DNA from: Mesostigma viride
Lineage: Eukaryota > Streptophyta > Mesostigmatophyceae > Mesostigmatales > Mesostigmataceae
Reading direction: 5' to 3'
DNA length: 64,000 bases
Assembly (NCBI GenBank): GCA_009746045.1
Contig: RPFO01000667.1
Location: forward strand, 5,664,219 to 5,728,218
The translations under genes were made by a program, and so were the position numbers. Shown one piece after another: positions 1-23,599 of this stretch. Positions within the stretch are counted from its first letter, which is position 1; the number at the start of each line of letters is the position of its first letter. Under the pieces are notes generated by a model that ran no database searches, was not told the origin of the DNA, and saw only the letters and a program-made list of their open reading frames with translations.

Positions 1-58
1 ATCAAAATGCACCTATCTACAAATATCTTCGCCCCGGAATCCCCCCCCCCCCGGGGCA

Positions 59-13608
<13,550 letters not shown>

Positions 13609-14262
13609 CCTTGACCATTTTGCACGCTCCCCACTCTACGGTTTAGGGGTCTTATACATAGCCACAACAACTACTGGACATGGGGCACTATCCCCAGAGC
13701 GCACTCGTTTTCAAGAGTCTATACATAGCCTTCTGCCTAGTTTCTCAATGGGACAAGTAGTAGTGCCATAAGGGTAGCGATGTGGCATGCAACTGGCCCT
13801 CGAAGGGGCTTTGGCACCACCACTGCCTCCCATTGTTCCGGGCAACTAGCTCCTTGATCTGCTGCTGGGGCATGTCAAGCACTGAGCGTTGGTCCAGCTC
13901 TCAGACATTCACTTCCTGGGGCCGTGACCTTTCTGGTGCATCAGCATGGTACTCTCATGGTCCCAAGTTGTTCGGGCCTTGACGTGTGAGGACTGCAGCG
14001 TCGCAAGGCAACCTCATCCTGTTGGAAATGGACCATGGGAAGCTCAAGCATGCCTTTGTTGTAGTTAACAAACCTGTTCTAGTCCTAGACCGCTTTGTTG
14101 TCCCATTGATGTAGCTGTGGGGGGACGCTGCCCTTAGGAGTTCCCTGGGGCTGACGCTGCGCAACCATCGGGCTCACCGAGTGAAGCCTTTACTTTTGTT
14201 TCATATTTATGCAGCATGTACAGTAACGAAAATATTGTAAGAAGCTTTGTACAAAGGCATGG
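13609..14262. other. Intergenic region after the m-AAA gene
   Basis: No convincing coding sequence, RNA gene or repeat was recognised. It should hold the 3' UTR of the m-AAA gene; no clear polyadenylation signal could be assigned. Confidence 0.5.
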
Positions 14263-14345
14263 AGGCATTCCATCCCATGTTCCCCTTCCACTGAGGACTT
14301 ATGCTCACGTGACGTCCGCAGTCACGTGTCTATTAATGGAGGATT
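14263..14345 (+). mobile_element. Isolated LINE 3' tail
   Basis: Matches the 3' UTR of the LINE at 18455-18530: ttccatcccatgttcccc, then ctgaggacttatgctcacgtg, a CACGTGAC/GTCACGTG stem and TATTAAT. Only the last ~75 bp are present, so this is an extremely 5'-truncated copy. Confidence 0.75.
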
Positions 14346-14554
14346 AATTCATGGAGGCTAGAAATGATTGCGCGTCATAGGATATACCAGTGGTCGAAGG
14401 TGTATGCAGCCGTTTCACCCTAAACTAATAAACAACAAGGAGCTGGAGGGCGCCCAATGTAGCCAGTGTGTTACTGCTGGGCCGGGGCTGACAACAGAGT
14501 ACTTGCATGCTCTGCCAACCCACAGCACGTACTGAGGCACAAACATGGGTGCAA

Positions 14555-14870
14555 GTAATTAATGCATGTGAAATTAATGCATGTTACTGCGTCACGTGGG
14601 TGCCAAAACAGAGTAAAGGAACCTTCAACCCTATATACACACCGAGACGGATCGAGGGAGGGCGCCCTAGCTTCTCTCACTGCCGCAAGTGGGCAGGCCA
14701 TAGAGCGCTCTCTCCACAGCATATGGTGCTGGGGCCCATGACGCTGTGGGTGCAATACAACCATGTAATACCATAGGTAGGCTGGCGCATAGCTTATGCT
14801 ACAAAGGTGAGGTGGGCTCAAGACGTCGGCTAAGGCGCAAGCTGATGGCCACAAGGTGTCAGAGCTATAT
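14555..14870 (-). mobile_element. Dispersed repeat family R1 copy
   Basis: Roughly 300 bp shared with 48135-48440 (same orientation), with part of it inverted at 590-735. Its 3' end on the minus strand is a cacccacgtgacgcagtaac hairpin followed by an ATTAAT-rich tract. It has no coding capacity. A SINE or the 3' end of a LINE is possible. Confidence 0.7.
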
Positions 14871-14929
14871 GAAGGTACTATAGCGCTGTGCGCTAATATT
14901 ATTCCAAGTGCTGTAATGCCTAAGCTATC

Positions 14930-15252
14930 CCATAATCGATTGCCCCCATCTAGACAAAGTTAGCTTGAGTGCTCTATTCCGGGGGAGCGCCCGGCCGGGG
15001 GGCTGCAAGGTCCCCGCCCCGCCAGTACACTTGGGGCTTCTCGGGGTTGGTCTTGTGGCGGATGTAGTCGGGCCACTGGTCGCGGCGTTGCTGCAATTAA
15101 TAAGTAGCGGTATAATTGCATATGTGCATGCTGAAACAGGACCTGTCCTCCCTGTTCTTACGTTCGGGGCCGAGACGTGGACCCTCACTGCCGACCTTGC
15201 CAGAAAGCTGGACGGCGCGGGCCCCAACATGCTGCGATCGATCCATTTTTAG
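14930..15252. mobile_element. LINE fragments upstream of the main LINE
   Basis: At 15162-15250 (+) the frame reads TFGAETWTLT...LDGAG..MLRS, the C-terminal region of the same reverse transcriptase (compare TYGAETWTL at 17895-17925). On the minus strand at 15095-14980 a frame reads RRDQWPDYIRHK...VYWRGG and then stops. Both are small remnants. Confidence 0.55.
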
Positions 15253-15279
15253 AGTAGGCTATGCTGCTCAGAGAGCACC

Positions 15280-18200
15280 GGGTCGGCAGTGAGCCAGGTT
15301 CGCCCCGCCTCGCGCGGCCGCCTCCGAAACCTCCTCAGACTGCACGCATTTCTTATGCGTGTGCACAGACGCAGACTCATTCTACCTGGCCACCCGAGCC
15401 AACCGTCGGCGTCGCCTCGACGCGTTGGCAGGAAGAATCGAAACGGTGATTGAAAGCATAAGTCCCCAACCCGCCCCCCCTACCCCACCACCTCCACCCC
15501 CACCCCCATCACCACCCTGCTCCATCTCCGCCCCCACCCCCGCCTGCACCCCCCTTTTCGGTCAACGCGCGCCCTTGGTCATCGCCACCTTCAACGCCCG
15601 CACGCTCCAGCCCGACGCTGACCGCTGTCACTGCCTGCGCAGTGACGACTGTCAGTGCCATCGAGTCTCCAATCTTATTGGTTTCTGCATCGACAATAAT
15701 ATCGCCATCCTGGGAATCCAAGAACACAGGCGCACTGCATCGGCCCGCGGATCAACTGCCCTTGTTGCTGACGACATCGACGGCTGGCGGTTCTACTATA
15801 CGGAGGCGGCGACGGCACCGAGAACGGGGGCGTCGGTCTCCTCTGCTCCCCGCTCGCGGTACGCCACATGGGCGAACCCCAGCTGGTCAACGCTCGGCTC
15901 CTCGTGGCCACTTTTCATTCGATGGAGGGCCACTCGACCTACGCCCTGACGGTGGGCGTTGGTTACGCACCCCACTCCGGCCACCCAGAATTAACAAGAC
16001 CGCAAGGACTCTTTGCAGCGCTGGAGAACCTGGCGAACGGCATCCCTGGTCGCAACTACCTCGCTCTGCTGCTGGACGCCAACGCCACGCTACCACCGGG
16101 TACTGGTGGATGTCAGCACGCCCCCAACGAGGCGTTCGTCGACGCGCTGGACATCCCGGCCAGCCACGCCCAGCTGTTCGCAGCCGGCCCGGCATCGGCC
16201 CTTCGGCACCTCGCTGACAAGCTGCCCGCGGCCAGGGCCCTACTGCCCCCCCGCCGCCCGCCCCGCTTCACCAGCCTGCACCGGCTCCCCGCCGTCATCC
16301 AGGCCCGGCAAGCCCTGCGCGACAACAGCGACCCCGCCCGCTACGCCCGCCTCAAAGCCGATTACCACTCGGCCATCCGGCAGGCGACCAAGGAGCAGGA
16401 GGACCTTCATGTCGGCGAGTACTTCGCCTACCTCAAGGACCAGCACGGCAAGTACGCCTGGACCCGCCTGCGTCACGCCCAACGGCCCGCCGGCGGCGCG
16501 CAGCCGGCGCCGCGGACGCTCTCTGGCTCACCGCAGCAGCAGCTCGACCAGTGGTATTCCTCCCAGTCCCGGCTGCTCGGCGCCCCCCCGCCGCCTCCGC
16601 CGCTTGGCCCTCTGGCGGCCGCACGCCTGGCAGTAGCACCGGCGGACGTCCCTGCGCCGCCCACGCCGCCCGCCGCTCAGAGCAGGACTACACGTACCCA
16701 GCCCTGACGGAACCCCTGGCCGACCCCAACGAGCTCCCGCCGTTCACCGAGCTCGAGCTGAGCACCGCCGCCAAGCAACTCCGCTTCTATGCCGCCGTTG
16801 GACCTGACCAGCTCCCAGCCCCGGTGATTAAGCTGACGGCGCTCACGGGGTTCCTGCTTGACGTCTGCAACCGGATCCTGCTTGCCGACGCGCCGCCGAT
16901 TCCTGAGTGGCAGCACAGCTACCGTATTATGCTGTACAAAAACAAAGGTTCCCCTGACGACCCCGCCAACTACAGAGGAGTCTGCATCCAGAGCGCCGCA
17001 CTTAAGTTGTTCATGCGCATGATCCTCAACCGCCTTCGTTCTGCTCTCGACTGTCACCTTGGGGAAAGTCAAATGGGCTTCCGTCCTGGGCGCAACACCG
17101 TCATGGCCATCTTCGTCGCGCGTCGCCTCTTCGAGGAAATCGCTCTCCTGCAACCTGGTGAGTTTCCCGCAATCTGATCTTCGTCGACTTCATCAAGGCT
17201 TTTGATTCTGTCCTCTGGGACGCTCTATGGGCTGTACTTGCTCGCGCTCGCGTCCCCACTCCCCTGATTACCGTCATCCGCACGCTGTATGAGGGGTCGA
17301 CCACTTCGGTGCGCACTCAACACGGCATTACCCCGCCATGCCCACTGCAGACCGGCGTCTGGCAGGGTTGCGTCCTGTCGCCGTACCTGTTTATTATTGT
17401 AGTGGATTATGTTATGCGCCAGGCACGTGCTCGCTTTGCTAGCATTGCAGGCCGTGCCCCTGGCCTAGCGATCACGAACGAGCTTGGGGAAGGGGGGCCG
17501 ACTAACAAGCAGAATTTACTAGCTGACCTCATTTATGCCGACGACATCACGCTCATCGAGAAGCCGGAGTCTGCCCAACTTTGGCTGGACTGCCTGGCGC
17601 TCGAGGCTCGGGCGGTTGGTCTAGAAATCAGCCCCAAAACGGAGGCCCTGGCCCTCGGCATGGCAGGGCCCCCACCCACACTCCGCCTCTTAGACGATGC
17701 CGAGGTCAACTACCCTCCTTCAGGCCGCTTCAAGCTGCTCGGCAGTTGGCTTCCCGACTGCGAGGACGACATGACGACACGGATCGGCATGGCGTGGGCG
17801 CACCTCCATGACCACCGCCGCTGGTGGAGCAACCCCGCCCTACCCCGGATCGTCAAGCGTGACCTCTTCAAGGTCGTCATTCTGACGAGGCTGACCTACG
17901 GCGCCGAGACGTGGACACTGATGCAGGAGCTGGAGCAACGACTCGACGGCGCCGTCACCAAGATGCTGCGCAAGGCCCTTAACATCCCCTTTGGTTTGCA
18001 CATTAGTAATGAGGATTTGTACGCTGATTTGCCCTATGTTTCCCACATTATTAGGCACAGGCGCCTGGGCCTAGCCGGGCACCTGGCCCGCACAGATCAG
18101 GTAGATACATCAGATAGACTAGCTGGCACCAAGCCCGCCCAGCCTGGGCGATATGTCCTCACCTGGCGTGCCCCCGGCCGCGCGCGGCAGGGCCGCCACC

Positions 18201-18532
18201 CGTGGACTTTTCGTGATAGACTCGGCATGCCGGACATGTGCTACACTAGACGTGACGGGCTCACCCCCGGGCAGCCTCCTGGTTTGTCTGTAATATGGAG
18301 GCAGATGGTGCGCAAGGATAGATGGCAAGTAGTGATGAAGGAGACCACCCGGCCCAAGCCTGTGGGGGCTCCGCGTGTGACCAAGTATGGCATTCATAGC
18401 GATTCGGGCCGCGGTGCCCACACCCCTGTCACTAGGACCTAGATAGCTTATACCATCCATTCCATCCCATGTTCCCCTCCCACTGAGGACTTATGCTCAC
18501 GTGACGCAGTCACGTGTCTATTAATTAATTAG
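15280..18532 (+). mobile_element. Non-LTR retrotransposon (LINE, apurinic-type endonuclease + RT), frameshifted
   Basis: Domains in order: a Pro-rich stretch; an endonuclease/exonuclease/phosphatase domain (VIATFNARTL near 15580, IAILGIQEHR near 15700, LALLLDANA near 16060); a linker; reverse transcriptase (YRGVCIQSAALKLF near 16975; motif A IFVDFIKAFDSV near 17180-17215; motif B QGCVLSPYLF near 17362; YADD at 17534-17545); a C-terminal part with TYGAETWTL and HLART; stop at 18442. Three frame changes, near 15810, 16650 and 17165, break the single expected ORF, so this copy is probably dead, though sequencing errors cannot be excluded. The 3' UTR (18443-18530) has GGGAT-like sequence, then gaggacttatgctcacgtga, a CACGTGACGCAGTCACGTG hairpin and TATTAATTAATTAG. 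The clade looks RTE/CR1-like, but no tree was made. Confidence 0.9.
17309..18442 (+). pseudogene. LINE reverse transcriptase C-terminal half (open segment)
   Basis: The longest intact frame of the LINE, about 377 codons, with motif B, YADD, thumb and C-terminal region. It opens downstream of motif A because the frame shifts near 17165, so it is a broken part of the element's polyprotein rather than an independent gene. The coding strand is GC-rich. Confidence 0.85.
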
Positions 18533-18539
18533 TTAATGC

Positions 18540-19085
18540 TGCTCATGTCCGCAGTGAGGACTTGTACCTCGGCATGCCATATATCACCAGCAGCGGTGCC
18601 TGCAGCTAGTATAGGGCACTTAGCTCGCACCAACCAGGTAGACACATCACGTGGCCCCCCCGCGGGACTGCGCCCAGCTCAGCCTGGACGGCATCTTCTT
18701 ACGTGGGCCGGCCGGGCCCCGCAATGCTATAGACGCCGCAAGGGGCCCGCACCTTCAAAGAACAGCTAGTAGAGGACATGGGGGGCCTATAGGCCTCTCC
18801 GTGATTTGGAGTACTGATGATGGACAATGCCAAGTGGGCCCAGGTCATAGAGGACGACCCCCTCCCGTGGGGAAGCGCCTGCATGTTTGCAAACGCAGGA
18901 AGCACGCTAGACAGGACTCCTAGGGTAGAGAGCTTAGATCGAATATAGTAGAGTTGGCTTGATGTTGTAGATAGATTAGACCGGTAGGATTGCGTGTCCT
19001 CATCCATCCATCCATCCATCGGGGTAATTGATGCTCCGTGACTCCCCAACGGGAGCACGCGTTTAATTGATTAATTAGTTAATGA
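18540..19085 (+). mobile_element. 5'-truncated LINE end with (CATC)n and terminal hairpin
   Basis: Bases 18555-18935 are a decayed version of the last ~130 codons of the LINE just upstream (SEDLYLGMPY matches NEDLYADLPY; AKWAQVIEDDPLP). The 3' UTR runs gaccggtaggattgcgtgtc, then (CATC)~5, cggggtaattgatgctccgt, gactccccaacgggagcacg and a TTTAATTGATTAATTAG tract. The same tail, with about 52 GATG units, is at 51486-51775 on the other strand. Confidence 0.8.
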
Positions 19086-20480
19086 ATTAATGCTGAAACA
19101 ATGCAACTGAGCTAATGTGCGGGCTAACGTGTGGCCACATTAAATATTAGTCAATCGATTAATTATGCGTGGTCTCGTTGGGGACACGCGGAGCTCGCAT
19201 AGTGCTTTACCGTCCCTGCATGTTGCACACTTGGAAGGGGGCAGAGATACCGGCCCGTTTTCCCTCACATGCGCGGAGGCAAGCCCATGTAGCTGCAATC
19301 ACAACTACTCACGGGGAGAGTCTGGCATATACTGACTGTGGGTGTACTAAAGCTGGAGTGTGCGGGAGTGACATGGCGGGTGCGTTGGCTGACACAAGAA
19401 AATTGAAGGCTGAAATGTTCGGGCTAGGCAGTCGAGTGCATAGGCTGAGCTAACTGATACATCCGGTAGTATGCTGAGACAAGACGTTAGCTATGAACAT
19501 GTAGCTACTATAGGCCGTAAAAGCGTAAACTAGCTAGGGCATGCATGTGGCCACATTCATTCATTCACATGCCTCGGATGGGAAAGTCACCGCGGGGTAC
19601 AAACTTTTTGAGAAGGTACCTTTCATTGCTGTTTGATGCACAGCATGAAGGGGTGTCTCAAGGGCTATCAGGTAGGCATGCATCAGAACGCGAGATCGGG
19701 CCCTGCAACTTACCGAGGCCCTGCGAGGCTCGGAGTTCTTTGGGGTCAGTGCTGCAGCTCCGCAACTGACCGAGTGCTGTCATTGAGCGTGCCAACTGCC
19801 TGGCCCTCTGGGCCTGATCCTCGTTACCATGGCATCCGTGCACAATCGCTTGAAGCGGCGTGTGATCAGGGCCCGTCGTCTGCTGAAGGATGTCCACCTT
19901 TGTCAGCATGGATGACGGGACAACACGCCTGCCCAGCTGAAGGCGAGGAGCAAGGTTTGGAAACACACCAACTGAACGTTGTGGAGGTCAGGAAGAAGCG
20001 CATGTCGCCGGGCCCGGGTAAACATGTGCAGCACAGTCTGTGCGCCTGCTGCACTGATGGCAGCTTCGGAGCGTTCTTTGATGGTGTTCCCATCCACACC
20101 GGGCCCGCAGAATCTCGTGCACATGGAATGAAGCGTCCTGCCCAGCTGCTAGTCCGACCGAGTTATTGTGTAATTGTTGCATTGCGGTCTAATTGTTTAA
20201 TATTTGTTAATGGCACAGTATGGTCAGAATAATCGCAAAGCATTGGTCAGTAGTTCAATTGACGATCTTCGACACAGAATAAGGCTACACCTCCTACCGG
20301 ATTAGTTAGTTTAGGTAAGCTAGGTTATTCGAGGCTCTTGGAATACCCATCCAGTACGTGGGTCTTGGAGGAGGCGCAGAGCCAGGTCGTAACACTTGAC
20401 TACATAATACGTGTCCACGAGCAGCTCACGATAGCCCATGGTAAGTATAAATAATGTGCCAACTGCTATCGCGATCAAAT
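19086..20480. other. Intergenic stretch, no recognised gene
   Basis: A CATT/hairpin repeat sits at 19552-19605 (attcattcattcacatgcct then cggatgggaaagtcacc). Open frames at 19633-20232 (+) and 19658-20182 (-) are of moderate length, but none gave a family I recognise. A decayed gene cannot be ruled out. Confidence 0.4.
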
Positions 20481-20487
20481 CAAATTA

Positions 20488-20832
20488 TAACATGACTCCG
20501 TTGGAAGATCATGTAGCACATATTCCCTTGCCGGATGGGTTAATTGAGGTGGGCGAAGTCGCAACCTGAACTAGTCTAACTCTAAGCTAACTAATCTAGA
20601 AAACCCTAACTACTTTCAGTACTCAGCAAAGCGCCCCTTCCTCTTCAATGGGGGGGGGGGGCTTGCCCACAGAGGCTGGTGTGTGAGCCTGGACAATCGC
20701 CTTCCACCTCTTCTTGTTCTGCAATTAGCAGTCCAAGCAAGAGAGAGGGTCGAGTGAATGCGGTGCTCGAATTCGGGGCTGGGACCACTAGGTCGGCCAG
20801 CAACTCACTGTGTCTATCGCGATAATAATCCA
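20488..20832 (-). mobile_element. Dispersed retroelement 3' end, family R2 copy
   Basis: Aligns along its length with 48510-48845. On the minus strand the other copy's frame ends ...SKRKGRFAE and stop; here the matching residues are KRKGRFAEY. A non-coding tail then ends in the CTCC/GGAG hairpin and AAATTTGATTTG. Probably the end of a LINE or of a protein-coding partner element. Confidence 0.65.
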
Positions 20833-20939
20833 TTGTTAATTATACAGTCGTGGCCCCGTTGGGTTCAGCCACGGATCGAGCTGCTGCATCACCGGCCCTC
20901 ACTCAATTGCATGACGGACTGATGATGCCGGAAGCGCTC

Positions 20940-21125
20940 ATTGATTAATTAATTAATTAGAAACATAACTCCGTTGGGAGTACATGTAGCACATATCCCT
21001 GAGAAGGGGCATATGGCTTTTAATACATTCTGGGCTACTTCCTGAAACTTAGGGTGGGAATGTAAGCTACCCTTGCTCTAGGTGCACCAGGGCACCTGCA
21101 CCCTCATTATCTTCACACTGAAGCG
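20940..21125 (-). mobile_element. Dispersed retroelement 3' end, family R3 fragment
   Basis: Begins TTAATTAATTAATTAG, then aacataactccgttgggag and gagaaggggcatatggcttt. It is collinear with 56470-56640 and, inverted, with 23270-23450. The stretch from here to about 21890 shows nothing else recognisable. Confidence 0.7.
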
Positions 21126-21889
21126 CTCATACTTAGTAGTCATATCGATCAGGACTACCTATATCTTATCTCTCTGTTCATGGATCTAGGCTAAAAAGTT
21201 ACATTTGATCAACAATTATCCGGCCTGCATCGGAAAAGGTCTAAATTAACAGGGCTAGCTACGAGAGCATGTCATGAGCCACGAGCCACCAGATACTGCC
21301 ATGGCTCAGTGGCGGCGGCGCCCAAAGCCAAAACTTTCACGTTTGGGCTCCAATTTTTGCCGTCACTATATCACAACCGCTTCGTCTTTCTAAGATGCAC
21401 ACGCTGATAATGTATTTAATTCCCGAAGCTATCACGCAATATTAATAATGACGAGCAAACGCACCTCAGACTACGCAACGCAGCCCGCATGGCCGGGCTG
21501 CGCTGAGCCCTGAAAACTGTGACGTCGGCAGCTCCGGCTAGTAAGTGCGTGAACATGCACTTAAGGCATGCATGCCACGGAGAACCCGATGAGGTACTCA
21601 GCTTCGCCCTCCGGGGAAGGCAGCGCCACTAAGCCAAGCATTATAGTAGTGGTGGCCCTGCCTCGCCATCGGCATTGCCTGACTCAGCCCAAGCAAGCGC
21701 AGTCGCCCTGAGGAATCGGCCCCTGACGAGCCGAGCTGGGATGAATTCGACTTTGACGTCACCTCAGCCGCTGCAGATCAGGTCAAGAAAATCCAGGCAC
21801 GCCCCGGTTTAACGGGACGCGCGCCTCGATTCACCATATTGGCTCGCCCTGTGCCAGCACCTAATAAGTTCACGCCCGCAACCGTCGAT

Positions 21890-23060
21890 CTCATTAGTTG
21901 TGCCAAGTGGCCGCAAGGTCGTTGAAAGCGGCCCAGCCCTGCCCAGCTACTCTCGCCCCCGCCTTCAGCTCATTGCCTTCTAGCTGCTCCCTCCTTGGGC
22001 GCTCTGTCGCTGTCTCGCCAACTTGATCTGGCCCCCCAATCCCACTTTTATCTCCGAAACCAGCTTTCGCTCCATCCTCAAGGAGGCCTACTAGCTTCGA
22101 GCAGCACGTGACGGCCCCCTCGCCGTGAGATGTGGCAGCCATGGGAGGCACGCTGACTGCATGCTGAGCTTCGGCCTACTCTCCTCCTCGACCACCACCG
22201 GTACGTCCACCGCCACCTCCAAGCTCCTCGCCTCGATCCGCCGCCACCACCGCCACCACCGACGCCATCACTGCCCAGCTCCTCGAGATCGACAATGAGT
22301 GCCTCATTGAGGACAACTGGACAACGCCATCGCCATTGAGCGCCTGCAAAACACCCAGGCTTCACTGCCCAGGCGGTGAAGGACGTACCTTGCCGCCCGG
22401 CCAGCCCCTCAGGCTGGCCCAGCCGGCGAGGCATGCCTCCCACCCAGACCTGGGCGCAGCCATGCTGATGAACCACCGACGCACCACCAGCACCTTCGCC
22501 ATCGCCGCCCAGCCGTCAAGCAACAGACGCTTGACCTCCGCGAGGAGGGCAAGCTCGACAAGCGCAGCCGTAACGTCATCGTCAAGCACTTTGACCTGCT
22601 GCAAGGTGAGAACTCCGAGTCCCTTGCCAAGGCATTTGAGAACAAAATTCTTGCCCCCATGGCCCTTGATATGTAGGTGAGCACAAGCTCAGTGGAGACT
22701 ATCTGCCTTACCCGCTGGCGGGGCAAGGCTGGACCGCCCGGCCCTGCTGCTGCTCACCTTTGAGCACGTGGCGCCCTAACCAAGGGTCGGGTTCGCAACA
22801 CTAGCTGCATGCTGTTCCTCAAGCATCGTGAAGAGGCTTGTAGGGACCTCCTACACGCTGGACGATCGACGACTTGACGCAGCAACAGTGGCGACAGGAG
22901 CTACATGGCCGACCTACCTCCAACTCCGGCAGGCAGCAGGGAAGAAGCCGGTGTACTGGAGCTAGGGGGGCGGTCATATATGTCGACCACAAGCCCTGGC
23001 AGGCGCCCCTGCCGCCCCAGCACCCCAAGCTAGCAACCCCAGCCTAGGGCATGCACTATC
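21890..23060 (+). pseudogene. Decayed ORF, probably retroelement-derived
   Basis: A broken GC-rich frame includes KQQTLDLREEGKLDKRSRN and VKHFDLLQGENSESLAK (about 22515-22640), then LFLKHREEACRDLL near 22810 and VIYVDHKPWQAPLPPQHPKL near 22972. The last part recurs as AIYVGHKPWQATSAAPAPRL at 45825-45885 with matching downstream sequence, so it belongs to a dispersed element. Several stops and frame changes interrupt it. No known family was identified. Confidence 0.45.
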
Positions 23061-23139
23061 TGAGCAACTGGTAGTGTAGAAAAGTAAGGCTTAGCTGACG
23101 TGGCAATTCACAACATGTATGCCTGTGATGGGACCCACA

Positions 23140-23455
23140 CCAGATGATGCATTAGTAGTTAGACATGCTTTGCTTCTGCAGAGAGTTACTCTCTGCCGAG
23201 ATGCCATGCCCTAGCTATTGTCTAGCCATAATCATCTTCCACCCCATCACCCATGCCTAGCCTTTTAGGTATGATGATATACATCATGGTGGTGCAGGAA
23301 TTGTGCACCCAGAGTACTGTAGGTCATAGGTGGCAGTTTACACCCCCCTGCAGGTTGTAGCCCAGATTGTATTAAAACCATAAGCCCCTTCTCAGGGATA
23401 TGTGATACATCCGCTCCTCACGGAGATATGTTCTTAATTACTTAAGTAACTAATA
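23140..23455 (+). mobile_element. Dispersed retroelement 3' end, family R3 copy
   Basis: Inverted relative to 56465-56770, sharing agcagagagttactctctgc-like, cttctcagggatatgtg and ctcctcacggag sequence, and ending in TTAATTACTTAAG. It lies just outside the 3' end of the NRPS-like gene. Confidence 0.7.
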
Positions 23456-23599
23456 GGAAAATCGGCAGGATATGAGATAGGATCGTGACCTCTTTTGACA
23501 ATGAAGAATGCTCCATGACTTGCCAGCGCGGGCCAAGTGAGAAAAAAATGAATAAAGCCATCGACCAGTATCGCTCCCTGAACGGCTATTTTTACCAAC

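Noticed and set aside
19633-20232. Possible gene with ankyrin-like text on the minus strand (VDILQQTTGPDHTPLQAIVHG)
   Set aside because: Only one weak repeat-like match, no second repeat, and competing frames of equal length.
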